From Sphingopyxis flava (lineage in GTDB: Bacteria; Pseudomonadota; Alphaproteobacteria; Sphingomonadales; Sphingomonadaceae): 64,000 bases of DNA. The stretch covers positions 124,001 through 188,000 of the forward strand of contig NZ_FUYP01000003.1 of NCBI RefSeq assembly GCF_900168005.1, read 5' to 3'. The position numbers were made by a program, and so were the translations under genes. Below, piece by piece: positions 36,636 to 45,648 of the stretch. The notes under the pieces are model-generated. The model was given only the letters and a program-made list of their open reading frames with translations, ran no database searches and had not been told where the DNA came from. How positions within the stretch are numbered: the stretch's first letter is position 1; each line of letters starts with the position of its first letter.

Positions 36636-37997
36636 ATGAAATTTGCCGACCTCGGCCTTTCCGATGAACTTCTGCGCGCCGTTACCGAAGCGGGCTATGA
36701 CGAACCAACACCGATCCAGGCGGGCGCGATCCCGTCCGTGCTGATGATGCGCGACATGATCGGCATCGCCCAGACGGGAACGGGCAAGACCGCCTCCTTC
36801 GTGCTGCCGATGATCGATATCCTTGCCCATGGCCGCGCCCGGGCGCGCATGCCGCGATCGTTGATCCTCGAGCCGACCCGGGAACTTGCAGCGCAGGTGG
36901 CGGAGAATTTCGAGAAATATGGCAAATACCACAAGCTCTCGATGGCGCTTCTAATCGGCGGCGTGCAGATGGGCGATCAGGTCAAGGCGCTCGAAAAGGG
37001 CGTCGACGTTCTCATCGCGACGCCCGGCCGCCTCATGGACCTGTTCGAGCGCGGCAAGATATTGCTGACCGGCTGCGACCTGCTCGTGATCGATGAAGCC
37101 GACCGGATGCTCGACATGGGCTTCATCCCCGACATCGAGAATATCTGCACCAAGCTGCCCGCGAATCGGCAAACCCTGCTCTTCTCGGCAACGATGCCGC
37201 CGCCGATCAAGAAGCTGGCGGACAAGTTTTTGTCGAACCCGAAGACGATAGAGGTCGCGCGCCCGGCAAGCCGGAACGAAAATATCGAGCAGTTCCTGGT
37301 GAAGACCAGCGAGCGCGGCAAGCGCGAGGCGCTACGCAATCTGCTCGATGCCGAGGACGTGAGCACCGCGATCATCTTCTGCAATCGCAAGACGACGGTT
37401 CGCGAGCTTGCAAAATCGCTCCAGCGTTCGCGCTATGCGGCGGGCGAGATCCACGGCGATATGGACCAGTCGAGCCGCATTGCTGAGCTCGACCGCTTCA
37501 AACGCGGTGATATCAACATCCTTGTTGCCTCCGATGTCGCAGCGCGCGGGCTCGACGTAAAGGGCGTTACCCACGTCTTCAATTTCGACGCGCCCTGGCA
37601 CCCGGATGACTATGTCCACCGGATAGGCCGCACCGGTCGCGCGGGCGCAAAGGGGCGCGCTTTCACGCTCATTACGCCGTCCGACGATGAAGCAATAGAT
37701 AATATCCAGAAGCTGACCGGCTATAAAGTCCCTTTCCACGACGCGGGCAAAGGCGGAACCACACCAGCGAAGGACGAAGAGCGCGAAGCTTGCGAGCCGC
37801 GCCGTGAAAAATCGGACCGCGGCGGTCGCGGCAAGGCGAAGCGCGCCGAGGGGGCGGAGAAGCCATCGGCGAATCCCAAGAAGGCTGGCGAGCGCAAATC
37901 CGCTCCGGCGCCGCGTCGCTCACAGGACGATGACGGTCCCGACGATGGATGGAATGGTCCGATGCCCGACTTCTTGTCGGTGGGCTTCGGGAACTGA
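36636..37997 (+). CDS. DEAD-box RNA helicase, RhlE-like
   Basis: A 453-aa ATP-dependent RNA helicase. Q motif GYDEPTPIQ; motif I AQTGTGKT (about residue 47); Ia PTRELAAQ; II VIDEADRM; III SAT; V ARGLD; VI HRIGRTGRAG. The C-terminal 75 residues are Lys/Arg/Ala rich (RGKAKRAEG, KPSANPKKAGERKSAP) and end DFLSVGFGN, like other alphaproteobacterial RhlE. Likely acts in ribosome assembly or mRNA decay. Start ATG at 36636. Confidence 0.93.
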   Translation: MKFADLGLSDELLRAVTEAGYDEPTPIQAGAIPSVLMMRDMIGIAQTGTGKTASFVLPMIDILAHGRARARMPRSLILEPTRELAAQVAENFEKYGKYHKLSMALLIGGVQMGDQVKALEKGVDVLIATPGRLMDLFERGKILLTGCDLLVIDEADRMLDMGFIPDIENICTKLPANRQTLLFSATMPPPIKKLADKFLSNPKTIEVARPASRNENIEQFLVKTSERGKREALRNLLDAEDVSTAIIFCNRKTTVRELAKSLQRSRYAAGEIHGDMDQSSRIAELDRFKRGDINILVASDVAARGLDVKGVTHVFNFDAPWHPDDYVHRIGRTGRAGAKGRAFTLITPSDDEAIDNIQKLTGYKVPFHDAGKGGTTPAKDEEREACEPRREKSDRGGRGKAKRAEGAEKPSANPKKAGERKSAPAPRRSQDDDGPDDGWNGPMPDFLSVGFGN

Positions 37998-38011
37998 GAA
38001 CGCAGCCCCGG

Positions 38012-39028
38012 TCAGAGCCGGACCAGCATCTTTCCGATATTGGCGCCTGCGAAGAGCCCGAGGAAGGCGTCGGGCGCCGCCTCGAGGCCGTGGTGCACGG
38101 TCTCGCGCATCGTGACCGCCCCGCTCGCGATCAATCCGCCCATGTCGGCATAGAATTCTTCCATGCAGTCGAAGAACTGGTCGGTGTAGATAAAGCCTTC
38201 CATGCGGATCCGCGCCGGAATAGTGCGAATAAGATGATGCATCTGTTGCGGATGACCGTCATTGTAGACGTCAATCATGCCGCAGATGGCGAAGCGCGCG
38301 AAATCGTTGGCGCACGCGAACGCTGCGTCAAGATGCTCGCCGCCGACATTGTCGAAATAAATGTCGATCCCCGGTTTGCCGAGCGAATCCAATGCCGCAG
38401 CAAGGCCATCCAGGACCGGTCCAGCCTTGTAATCGACCACAGCATCGGCACCCAATTCACTGATCCAGGCGCATTTTTCGGCGCCGCCGGCTGATCCGAT
38501 CACAATCATCTCGCGCGCCTTGGCGATTTGCACCACCGCCGATCCCACTGCGCCTGCTGCCGCGGAGACGAACACGGTGTCGCCAGCTTTGGCGGCCGCG
38601 ACGCGCAGGAGACCAATCCAGGCGGTGCCCCCCGTCAGTCCCATATTGTGAAGAAACGTCTGTGGAGGCATTCCTCCGGCGAGAGAGTCGGCGGGAAGCT
38701 TGAAGGGCGACATGTCGAGTCCGATCACACCGCCATCGCGCCAGCCCCCCATGTGCAAGATGAGGTCGCCGGGCGCGAACCCATCCATATGGCTCTCGAT
38801 CACCTCGCCGATCGCACCGCCGGTCATCGGTTGGCCAAGTTGAAAGCTCGCGGTGTAGCTTTTCGCGTCATTCATTCGCCCGCGCATATAGGGATCAACA
38901 GACAGCCAATGATTGCGAACGCGAAGCTGGTCTCGTGCGAGCGGCGCTTCGGGTAGCTCGCGCAATGCGAAATCGTCCATCGTCGGCAGTCCTTGCGGAC
39001 GATTGAGCAGATGCCAGGCCTTTGCCAT
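38012..39028 (-). CDS. NADP-dependent oxidoreductase (LTB4 dehydrogenase/CurA-like MDR)
   Basis: A 338-aa MDR without zinc ligands. Motifs: LRVRNHWLSVDPYMRGRMND (family start), LTGGTAWIGLLRVA, VFVSAAAGAVGSAVVQIAKAREM (nucleotide-binding) and YFDNVGGEHLDAA. Such enzymes reduce the double bond of alpha,beta-unsaturated carbonyls with NADPH. RBS GAGGAT precedes the ATG. It is convergent with the helicase, with only 14 bp between stops. Confidence 0.92.
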   Translation of the reverse strand: MAKAWHLLNRPQGLPTMDDFALRELPEAPLARDQLRVRNHWLSVDPYMRGRMNDAKSYTASFQLGQPMTGGAIGEVIESHMDGFAPGDLILHMGGWRDGGVIGLDMSPFKLPADSLAGGMPPQTFLHNMGLTGGTAWIGLLRVAAAKAGDTVFVSAAAGAVGSAVVQIAKAREMIVIGSAGGAEKCAWISELGADAVVDYKAGPVLDGLAAALDSLGKPGIDIYFDNVGGEHLDAAFACANDFARFAICGMIDVYNDGHPQQMHHLIRTIPARIRMEGFIYTDQFFDCMEEFYADMGGLIASGAVTMRETVHHGLEAAPDAFLGLFAGANIGKMLVRL

Positions 39029-39123
39029 ATATCCTCACCCCCACTTTTTGTCCGGCCGAGGGCTCTTGGGTCAGAAAAGCCGTTGCCACTGTCAAGCTTG
39101 CTGGCTAAGAGGCCGCCGGTCGC

Positions 39124-39199
39124 GGGGCCGTAGCTCAGATGGGAGAGCGCTGCAATCGCACTGCAGAGGTCAGGGGTTCGATTCCCCTCGGCTCCACCA
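39124..39199 (+). tRNA. tRNA-Ala (anticodon CGC)
   Basis: A 76-nt cloverleaf with encoded CCA. The acceptor stem GGGGCCG/CGGCTCC contains the G3-U70 pair that marks alanine tRNAs. The anticodon stem CTGCA/TGCAG holds loop ATCGCAC, giving anticodon CGC at loop positions 3-5. The T-arm is AGGGG-TTCGATT-CCCCT. The minor-codon tRNA for GCG fits a GC-rich genome. Confidence 0.92.
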
Positions 39200-39423
39200 C
39201 GACCCTTCACCTTCCATGCCGAAGCGTGCCGTCCGTGGACAGAATGCGTCCCCGGCCGTAGCTCTCATGCCGCGCGAGGTAGAAGCGCTGCGCCGACCAC
39301 GAGCATGATGGAAAGAGGAGAATTGCGCTGCGGACCAGCATGTTCGCAGCTTCGCTGAACGGGGTTGCCATAGCTGGCGGCGAGCGATCTCGCCTTCCAG
39401 ATCAGCTCCGGCGACAAAAGGAT
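39200..39423. other. Intergenic region, no gene seen
   Basis: No convincing gene. It contains an 11-nt copy (39254-39264) of the tRNA-Ala 5' part GGCCGTAGCTC, but the following bases do not fold into a tRNA. It separates tRNA-Ala from the 3' end of the helicase gene. Confidence 0.4.
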
Positions 39424-41757
39424 TCAGGCGAGCTTCACGAATCCGTCTAGAACGCGCTTGGTGCCCGCCTGCTCGAACTCGACCTCGAGCTTGTTGCCAT
39501 CGATGTCCGTGATCGCGCCGTACCCGAATTTCTCATGGAAGACCCGCATGCCGATCGCGAGATCGGAACGCGGCTTGGCGCCGACTGAGGCCGCAGGCGC
39601 CTTTTCGCTTGGTGCAGGGGCGCGCGTGATCGTCGACGCGCCGGCCACCGCGCGCTGCCAGGCCGGACCGCGCGTCATCGTTCGCGCAGGGTTTCGCTCG
39701 GCGACATGTGCAAAGGGATCGCCCTGAGCCGACCAGTTGGCGCGCCACAGACTCTGACCGCCGCCGAAACTGTTCTCGCTCTCGACGAACTCGGGCGGGA
39801 TCTCCGCGATGAACCGGCTTGGAATGCTGCTCATCCACTGGCCGTAGATGCGACGGTTCGCGGCGTGATAGATGCTCGCGCGCTGCCGCGCGCGGGTGAT
39901 TGCCACATAGGCGAGGCGCCGTTCCTCCTCGAGGCTTGCGGTGCCCCCCTCGTCCATCGCCCGCTGGGACGGGAAGACGCCATCCTCCCAGCCGGCAAGA
40001 AAGACATAGTCGAATTCGAGCCCCTTGGCGGCATGGATCGTCATGATCGTCACAGTCTCGCTCTGGTCGTCATTGTCGCGGTCCATGACGAGGCTGACAT
40101 GCTCAAGGAAGGCTTCGAGCGACTCATATTCCTCCATTGCCCGAACGAGTTCCGAGAGGTTTTCAAGCCGCCCCGCGGCCTCGGCGCTGCGGTCGGCCTG
40201 AAGCATTGCGGTATAGCCCGATTCGTCGAGGATCAGCTGGGTGAGCTCGGGGTGCGACAAGTCGTTCGCCTTGGCCTGCCAGCTGCGCATCCGGGCGATG
40301 AAATTGGCAAGCTGGCGGCGTGCCTGCGCCGTCAGCTCGTCGGTCTCGGTGATCCGCGCTGCCGCATGGAACAGCGGAGTGCGTTCATGCCGAGCGAACT
40401 GGTGAATCCGTGACACGGCCTTGTCCCCAAGCCCGCGCTTGGGGACGTTGACGATGCGCTCGAATGCCAGATCATCGGCGGGCGACTGGACAAGGCGCAG
40501 ATACGCGAGCGCATCGCGGATCTCGGCGCGTTCGTAAAAGCGAAACCCGCCGACAATGCGGTAAGGCATGCCTATCGCGATAAAGCGATCCTCGAACTCG
40601 CGCGTCTGAAACTGAGCGCGGACGAGGATCGCGGTTCGATCGAGGCTGATCCCGCGGCGCTGAAGGCTTTCAAGTTCCTCCCCAATCCGCCGTGCTTCCT
40701 CAGGACCGTCCCACACGCCCACAACCTCGACCTTGTCACCTTCGTCGAGCTTGGTCCACAGCGTCTTGCCAAGCCGACCGCTGTTCTGCGCGATCAGCGC
40801 GGAGGCGGCCGCGAGGATCTGGGGTGTCGAACGGTAATTCTGCTCCAGGCGGATCACTGTCGCGCCCGGGAAATCCTTCTCGAAGCGCAAGATATTAGCA
40901 ACCTCAGCACCGCGCCACGAATAGATCGACTGGTCATCGTCGCCGACACAGCAGATATTCTTGCGCGCCTGCGCGAGCAGCCTGAGCCATAGATACTGGC
41001 TGGCGTTGGTGTCCTGATACTCGTCGACGAGAATATATTTGAAGCGCTGCTGATACTGTTCGAGCACGTCGCGGTGGGCCCTCAGGATAACGAGCATGTG
41101 GAGCAGCAGGTCGCCGAAGTCACAAGCGTTCAAGGTCTTCAGCCGCGCTTGATAGAGCGCATAGAAATGCTGTCCTTTGCCGTCGGCATAGGCTTCCTTG
41201 TCTGCCGCATCGAGGTCGGACGGGGTGAGGCCGCGGTTCTTCCATTTGTCGATGAGCCCCGCTAGCTGGCGCGCCGGCCAGCGTTTCTCGTCGAGACCTT
41301 CGGCCTGGATCAGCTGCTTGAGAACGCGAAGCTGGTCGTCGGTGTCGAGAATCGTGAAATTGCTCTGTAATCCCACCAGCTCGGCGTGGCGGCGTAACAT
41401 TTTTGCCGCGATGCTGTGGAAGGTGCCAAGCCACTGCATGCCCTCGACGGCGTCGCCGATCATCCGTCCGATACGCTCACGCATCTCGCGAGCCGCCTTG
41501 TTGGTGAATGTCACCGCAAGGATTTCGGACGGCCATGCGCGACGCGTCGCAATGATGTGCGCGAGTCGGGCGGTGAGCGCCGCGGTCTTGCCGGTCCCGG
41601 CTCCCGCGAGCATCAGCACCGGTCCCTCGGTCGTCAGCACCGCCTGCCGCTGCGGGCTGTTCAATCCCTGCAGATAGGGCGGGTCTGAAGGATCAGGCGG
41701 CGGATTATCGGACGAGGAGGCGGGGAGGCTGTTCACGCGCGAACGATTAGGGAACAT
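39424..41757 (-). CDS. UvrD/PcrA-family ATP-dependent DNA helicase
   Basis: A superfamily 1 3'-5' helicase of 777 aa. LAGAGTGKTAAL (Walker A, about residue 49), AVTFTNKAAREMRERI (Ia), ILVDEYQDTNASQYLW (II), CCVGDDDQSIYSWRGAE (III), LEQNYRST (IV), TIMTIHAAKGLEFDYVFLAGWEDGVFPSQ (V) and YVAITRARQR (VI). The C-terminal domain is the usual UvrD type, with a KRVLDGF end. It acts in nucleotide excision repair or replication-conflict resolution. Start ATG at 41757 was preferred over the longer frame to 41898, which runs into the TetR remnant on the other strand. Confidence 0.9.
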   Translation of the reverse strand: MFPNRSRVNSLPASSSDNPPPDPSDPPYLQGLNSPQRQAVLTTEGPVLMLAGAGTGKTAALTARLAHIIATRRAWPSEILAVTFTNKAAREMRERIGRMIGDAVEGMQWLGTFHSIAAKMLRRHAELVGLQSNFTILDTDDQLRVLKQLIQAEGLDEKRWPARQLAGLIDKWKNRGLTPSDLDAADKEAYADGKGQHFYALYQARLKTLNACDFGDLLLHMLVILRAHRDVLEQYQQRFKYILVDEYQDTNASQYLWLRLLAQARKNICCVGDDDQSIYSWRGAEVANILRFEKDFPGATVIRLEQNYRSTPQILAAASALIAQNSGRLGKTLWTKLDEGDKVEVVGVWDGPEEARRIGEELESLQRRGISLDRTAILVRAQFQTREFEDRFIAIGMPYRIVGGFRFYERAEIRDALAYLRLVQSPADDLAFERIVNVPKRGLGDKAVSRIHQFARHERTPLFHAAARITETDELTAQARRQLANFIARMRSWQAKANDLSHPELTQLILDESGYTAMLQADRSAEAAGRLENLSELVRAMEEYESLEAFLEHVSLVMDRDNDDQSETVTIMTIHAAKGLEFDYVFLAGWEDGVFPSQRAMDEGGTASLEEERRLAYVAITRARQRASIYHAANRRIYGQWMSSIPSRFIAEIPPEFVESENSFGGGQSLWRANWSAQGDPFAHVAERNPARTMTRGPAWQRAVAGASTITRAPAPSEKAPAASVGAKPRSDLAIGMRVFHEKFGYGAITDIDGNKLEVEFEQAGTKRVLDGFVKLA

Positions 41758-41788
41758 CGGCGCCCCTGTCCAGCGCGGCGCGTGTGGC

Positions 41789-42010
41789 TTGGGCTGGATC
41801 ACGCCCGCTCGCATTCGGAACGTCGCAGAACAGCTTTTGCAGAAATTCGGCACCGAAGCGGTGTCGCTGAGGAAAATTGCAGCGACAGGGAGCAACAATA
41901 TTCTCCCGTCTCATTCTGGTGACAAGGCAGGGTTGGCGAGGGCGCTTATCGAAGGCCGCCTTGCTGCGCATGTAAAGGGATGGCGCTCGACATCGAGACG
42001 CGCGGCGTGA
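41789..42010 (+). pseudogene. Decayed TetR family regulator fragment
   Basis: The 73-residue frame contains a TetR HTH: RNVAEQLLQKFGTEAVSLRKIAA, then a shortened GSNN...HSGDKAGLARALIEGRLA. Normal members read roughly SLRKIAAAAGQGNN-x-YHFGDKAGL, so a few residues are missing or changed. The frame then ends at 42010 after unrelated residues. There is no ligand domain downstream in any one frame, only short frames to about 42254. It starts from TTG without an RBS. Probably a remnant. Confidence 0.55.
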
Positions 42011-42389
42011 AAATGCTCGTCATGGGTGCCATGGCCACCGCCTCTTTCGCGCTATGCTCGGCGGCGCGGTGACCGAGATGCTGGGATCCTGCGATGCTAC
42101 TTCGCCCCGCCCATGGGGCTCGCGCCCGACATGCGCGACGGGCCATCGACGATCGCGCCATTCTTCATGGCGCGCTCCTGGGAATGGCCGGCAAGCTGCG
42201 TTTTAAGCGCGAAAGTCGCATCCGACGATGACCCGCCCTTGCCGAAGGCGCAATGACGCGAGGCTTGATGGTCCGATCTTCACCGGCTGGAGCTTCGGCC
42301 GCAGGGCCGTATCGAACGGCGGCCGATTTGGCCAGAACGCATGTTCATGTTACTCCATGTATCGATTCAACAGAGGGAGTGAATGCCAA
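42011..42389. other. Intergenic region, probable decayed coding DNA
   Basis: No intact gene. Three plus-strand frames (about 42026-42256 and others) read like pieces of coding sequence but change frame several times, which fits decay of the TetR gene or another gene. It ends in a more AT-rich stretch (42330-42390) that probably holds the promoter of the channel gene. Confidence 0.4.
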
Positions 42390-43586
42390 GTGCAAATTGG
42401 AAGCTATGTATTTGATCCGGATATTGCGGTTGCAATTGTTGAAAAGATTGCGCTCGCCGCTCTGATCCTCGTTGTAACCTGGATCCTTGCCAAAGGCGCA
42501 AAATGGGCTTTTGCCAAGCTGGTCGACAGGTTGCAATTCTTCCGACGAAGCACAGCATCCGGAGAAACCGTAGGAATTTCTCTCGGCAGGATCGTTTCGC
42601 TGCTCATTTGGCTGTTCGGCCTTCTGGCAATTCTTCAATTGTTCAATCTTGCCGGCGTGATGACGCCGGTCCAGACACTTCTCAACAACATCATGGACTT
42701 CATTCCCAGGCTGATCGGCGCGGGGCTGATTTTCTTCATCGGCGCAACCGTGGCGCGGATCATTCGCGATATCGTCGTGACCGTCCTGCAAACCGTCGAC
42801 TTCGACAAATGGGTCAACCGAGGCGGAGCCGAGGCGCTGACCGGCAATTCCCAGATCAGTAAGACCATCGGCGTAATCGTATATGTGCTGATCATCATTC
42901 CCGTTGCCATCCTCGCACTCGACGCGCTCGGACTGGAAAGCATATCGGCGCCCGCAAGCGATATGCTGAGGTTGATTCTCGATGCCCTCCCACGGATCGT
43001 CGGCGCCGCGCTCCTTCTCGGTATCGGCTATCTTGTGTCGCGTTTCGTCGCGCAGATTCTGGGCGAGATTCTTCCCGGTCTCGGCGCCGACCGTGCCATC
43101 GGAGCAACCGACCTCCTGCCCGCGGGAACCGCCGTATCGGGCGTGGTTGCACGGGTCGCGCAGATCGCGATCATTCTGTTCTTCGCGATCGCGGCGACGC
43201 GGCTGCTCGGCTTCCCCGAGTTGACCGCAATTCTGGACCGGGTTCTCGAGCTCGGCGGTCGGGTTGTGTTCGGCGCTGCGGTCATCATCGTCGGTTTCCT
43301 GATCGCGCGGCTGCTGGAGCGGGTCATCGGGGGCGCCGGTGAAACCAGCCTCGCCGCGGGCATCGTCAAATGGGCCGCGACGATCCTGTTCACCTTCATG
43401 GGGCTTCAGTTCATGGGCGTGGGCGAGGAAATCGTGCAATTGGCATTTGGCGCGCTCGTCGTCGGAGGCGCGGTTGCCGGGGCTCTTGCCTTCGGCCTTG
43501 GGGGGCGTCACTGGGCGTCACGGCAGCTCGAGAAATTGGACGGTGCGCCGAACGAGGGGGCGGATCACATCCCTCCCGCCGTTTGA
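42390..43586 (+). CDS. CmpX-type mechanosensitive channel / conserved-TM-helix protein
   Basis: A 398-aa membrane protein with repeated units of the 'conserved TM helix' family (PF05552), as in CmpX and related MscS-like proteins. GRIVSLLIWLFGLLAILQLFN, MDFIPRLIGAGLIFFIGATVARII and LPRIVGAALLLGIGYLVSRFVAQIL are the repeat helices; there are about ten hydrophobic stretches. A role in osmotic or membrane-stress release, or in lipid homeostasis, is plausible. The start is uncertain: GTG at 42390 is preceded by AGGGAG, while ATG at 42357 is also in frame and gives 11 extra residues. Confidence 0.8.
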   Translation: MQIGSYVFDPDIAVAIVEKIALAALILVVTWILAKGAKWAFAKLVDRLQFFRRSTASGETVGISLGRIVSLLIWLFGLLAILQLFNLAGVMTPVQTLLNNIMDFIPRLIGAGLIFFIGATVARIIRDIVVTVLQTVDFDKWVNRGGAEALTGNSQISKTIGVIVYVLIIIPVAILALDALGLESISAPASDMLRLILDALPRIVGAALLLGIGYLVSRFVAQILGEILPGLGADRAIGATDLLPAGTAVSGVVARVAQIAIILFFAIAATRLLGFPELTAILDRVLELGGRVVFGAAVIIVGFLIARLLERVIGGAGETSLAAGIVKWAATILFTFMGLQFMGVGEEIVQLAFGALVVGGAVAGALAFGLGGRHWASRQLEKLDGAPNEGADHIPPAV

Positions 43587-43602
43587 GCGCGGAGCGGCTT
43601 GA

Positions 43603-43635
43603 AGCGAGTAGGGGGGGACGCCGATCCCCCTCGCT
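43603..43635 (+). terminator. Terminator-like hairpin after the channel gene
   Basis: AGCGAG-TA-GGGGG pairs with CCCCC-TCGCT, leaving a two-base bulge and a short loop. It lies 17 bp after the channel gene stop and just before the structured region at 43653. No T-tract. Confidence 0.5.
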
Positions 43636-43652
43636 CACACCGCCGGGCACAG

Positions 43653-43897
43653 GTGCGGCATCGCAAAGTACGACGTAATCGCCGGCAAGGCCGACAAACC
43701 CGTGCCGGTTGAGCCCTGCGAGGGCTGTGACTCGGGAGTCTGCGGTCTACCGGCGAATGGTAAATCTTGCCTCGGCCCGGATGAAAGGGGTGAGAGAAGC
43801 CGACGACCCGAATGGGCAGAATGATCGAACAGATCTGGATCAGGAAAACCAGTTCAGGACAATGAGTGAGAAGCTCACCAATGAGATTTGGGCCTGA
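43653..43897 (+). ncRNA. Structured RNA-like region, possible 5' part of a group II intron
   Basis: It starts GTGCGG, matching the GTGYG 5' end of group II introns, 18 bp after a terminator-like hairpin. Stem-loops are frequent: GCCCT-GCG-AGGGC (43713-43725), GACTC-GG-GAGTC (43729-43740), TACC...GGTA. A 62-codon plus frame ends with a peptide MSEKLTNEIWA that could be the start of a lost intron-encoded protein. Neither domain V nor a reverse transcriptase is present. Its GC content is lower than that of its neighbours. Alternatives: a different structured RNA or a random decayed region. Confidence 0.3.
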
Positions 43898-44068
43898 TCG
43901 TCGGATCAAAATACGGACCAGCGACCTTCGAAAGGGCCGCAATCAAGGCCTGACAGAAGACCGCACTCGATCACCCGTTCAAAAGGTCAGAACCCTCTTG
44001 CATGCCGGGCGGCAACCACAGAAGTCCTGACCCTAGCGGCGAAGTGCGCAGTGCTCTAGCGACATTCC
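43898..44068. other. Intergenic region before the DUF2269 gene
   Basis: No gene recognised. It is moderately AT-rich for this genome and probably contains the promoter of the DUF2269 cassette. The ATG of DUF2269 has a weak RBS. Confidence 0.4.
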
Positions 44069-44539
44069 ATGGACCTCTATTCCTTCGTCAAAACGCTGCA
44101 CATTGTAAGTGCAACAATCCTATTCGGAACCGGGATCGGCATCGCCAATTTCATGTTCTTCGGAAGTCGCAGCCCCGTTCCGGTCGAGCGCGCCTTTGCC
44201 GCGCGCATGACGGTTAAGGCCGATTTCCTTTTTACCCTGCCTTCGGTGATCGTGCAGCCGCTGAGCGGCGCATGGCTGGTATGGCAGGGCGGCTTCCTGT
44301 GGAGCGATTATTGGCTGGTCGTCACCTATGGTCTCTATCTGCTGGCGGCGCTGTGCTGGGTGCCGGTCGTCTTCATCCAGATACGCATGAAGTCGATGCT
44401 GGAAGCGCACGCGCACGGCGAAGCAATTGATGAAGCCGCCTATGATCGCCTGTTTCGCAGATGGTTCGCGCTGGGCTGGCCCGCGTTCGGCGGACTGGTC
44501 GTCATCTTCTGGCTGATGGTGACCAAGCCCACATGGTAG
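44069..44539 (+). CDS. DUF2269 family integral membrane protein
   Basis: A 156-aa protein with four TM helices: VKTLHIVSATILFGTGIGIANFMFF, LPSVIVQPLSGAWLVW, YWLVVTYGLYLLAALCWVPVVFIQIRM and LGWPAFGGLVVIFWLMV. It fits the predicted integral membrane family PF10027. The conserved His in LHIVSA, near residue 12, may bind heme in some relatives. Its stop overlaps the start of the saccharopine dehydrogenase-like gene by 7 bp, which marks a co-translated cassette. Confidence 0.82.
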   Translation: MDLYSFVKTLHIVSATILFGTGIGIANFMFFGSRSPVPVERAFAARMTVKADFLFTLPSVIVQPLSGAWLVWQGGFLWSDYWLVVTYGLYLLAALCWVPVVFIQIRMKSMLEAHAHGEAIDEAAYDRLFRRWFALGWPAFGGLVVIFWLMVTKPTW

Positions 44540-45648
44540 CGCGCGTCCTGATCATCGGCGGCTATGGCAATTTCGGCAGCTATATCGCGCGCAGCCTTGC
44601 CAATGACGGGAGCATCCGCCTGCTGATCGGTGGACGATCGGCGGACAAGGCAAATGCGTTTTCGGCATCGCTCGAAGTGGCCAATGCGGCCGAGGGTCAT
44701 GCGATCGATATCGATGGCGACCTCGACGCAGCACTCGACCGTATCGCGCCCGACATCGTCATACACACCACAGGACCTTTCCAGACGCAGGATCATCACG
44801 TCGCCAGGGCATGCATCGCGCAGCGCTGTCATTATCTCGACCTCGCCGATGCGCGGGAGTTCGTGGCGACGATCGACCGGCTCGATGCCGAGGCAAAGGC
44901 GAAAAATGTGCTAGTCGTCAGCGGCGCCAGTTCCGTCCCCTGTCTGACCGCAGCCGTGATCGACGCCTATCTCCCATCCTTCGCCCGGCTGGAGGCTGTC
45001 GATTATGGCATCAGCGCTGCTCAACACACCAATCGAGGTCTGGCAACAACCTCCGCGGTGCTCAGCTATGTGGGCAAGCCGATACAGATGCTGCGCGATG
45101 GCGTGATGAAAACCGTCTATGGCTGGGAAGATACGCATGTCGTCCGCTATCCCGGCCTTGGCACCCGTCTCTTCGGCAACTGCGACATCCCCGACCTGAC
45201 GCTGTTTCCCGAACGCTATCCCACGCTCCGATCGATGCGCTTCTGCGCCGGCCATGAGTTGAAGGCCCTCCATATCGGCACGCGCGCCTTGGGCGCCCTG
45301 GTACGGTTGGGGATGATCGTATCGCTCCGCGACCATGCCGGACCGCTGCTCAAGCTCGCTTTCGCATTCGACCGCTTCGGGTCCGGGCAAAGTGGCTTCC
45401 ACATGTTCATGAGGGGCCTCGGCCATGACGGCAATCCGCTGGAACGACGCTTCTGGATCGTCGCGCGGTCAGGCCATGGCCCCTATATCCCGTGCATGCC
45501 GGCGATTCTGCTGGCCCGGCGACTGGCAGGAGACAAGGATATACAACCCGGCGCGATGCCCTGCGTCGATTTGATTGATCTCGACAGCTACCTTGCGGCG
45601 CTGTCAAATCTCGATATCGAGATCATTCGGGACGAAATCGATGCCTGA
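44533..45648 (+). CDS. Saccharopine dehydrogenase-like NAD(P)-binding protein
   Basis: A 371-aa protein. The N-terminal Rossmann fold VLIIGGYGNFGSYIARSL (GxGxxG-like) is followed by GGRSADKANAF and TGPFQTQDHHVARACI. The middle and C-terminal parts are those of the saccharopine dehydrogenase NADP-binding family (PF03435), in which many members act on lipids or are of unknown activity. The start at 44533 overlaps the DUF2269 stop; the end overlaps the DCC gene. A lysine pathway role is not suggested by the context. Confidence 0.85.
   Translation: MVARVLIIGGYGNFGSYIARSLANDGSIRLLIGGRSADKANAFSASLEVANAAEGHAIDIDGDLDAALDRIAPDIVIHTTGPFQTQDHHVARACIAQRCHYLDLADAREFVATIDRLDAEAKAKNVLVVSGASSVPCLTAAVIDAYLPSFARLEAVDYGISAAQHTNRGLATTSAVLSYVGKPIQMLRDGVMKTVYGWEDTHVVRYPGLGTRLFGNCDIPDLTLFPERYPTLRSMRFCAGHELKALHIGTRALGALVRLGMIVSLRDHAGPLLKLAFAFDRFGSGQSGFHMFMRGLGHDGNPLERRFWIVARSGHGPYIPCMPAILLARRLAGDKDIQPGAMPCVDLIDLDSYLAALSNLDIEIIRDEIDA

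Noticed and set aside
39124-39423. tRNA-associated integrative element
   Set aside because: No integrase gene or direct repeat of the tRNA 3' end was found nearby.
42345-43511. 388-aa minus-strand frame opposite the channel gene
   Set aside because: Highly charged low-complexity sequence, mirror image of hydrophobic codons on the plus strand.
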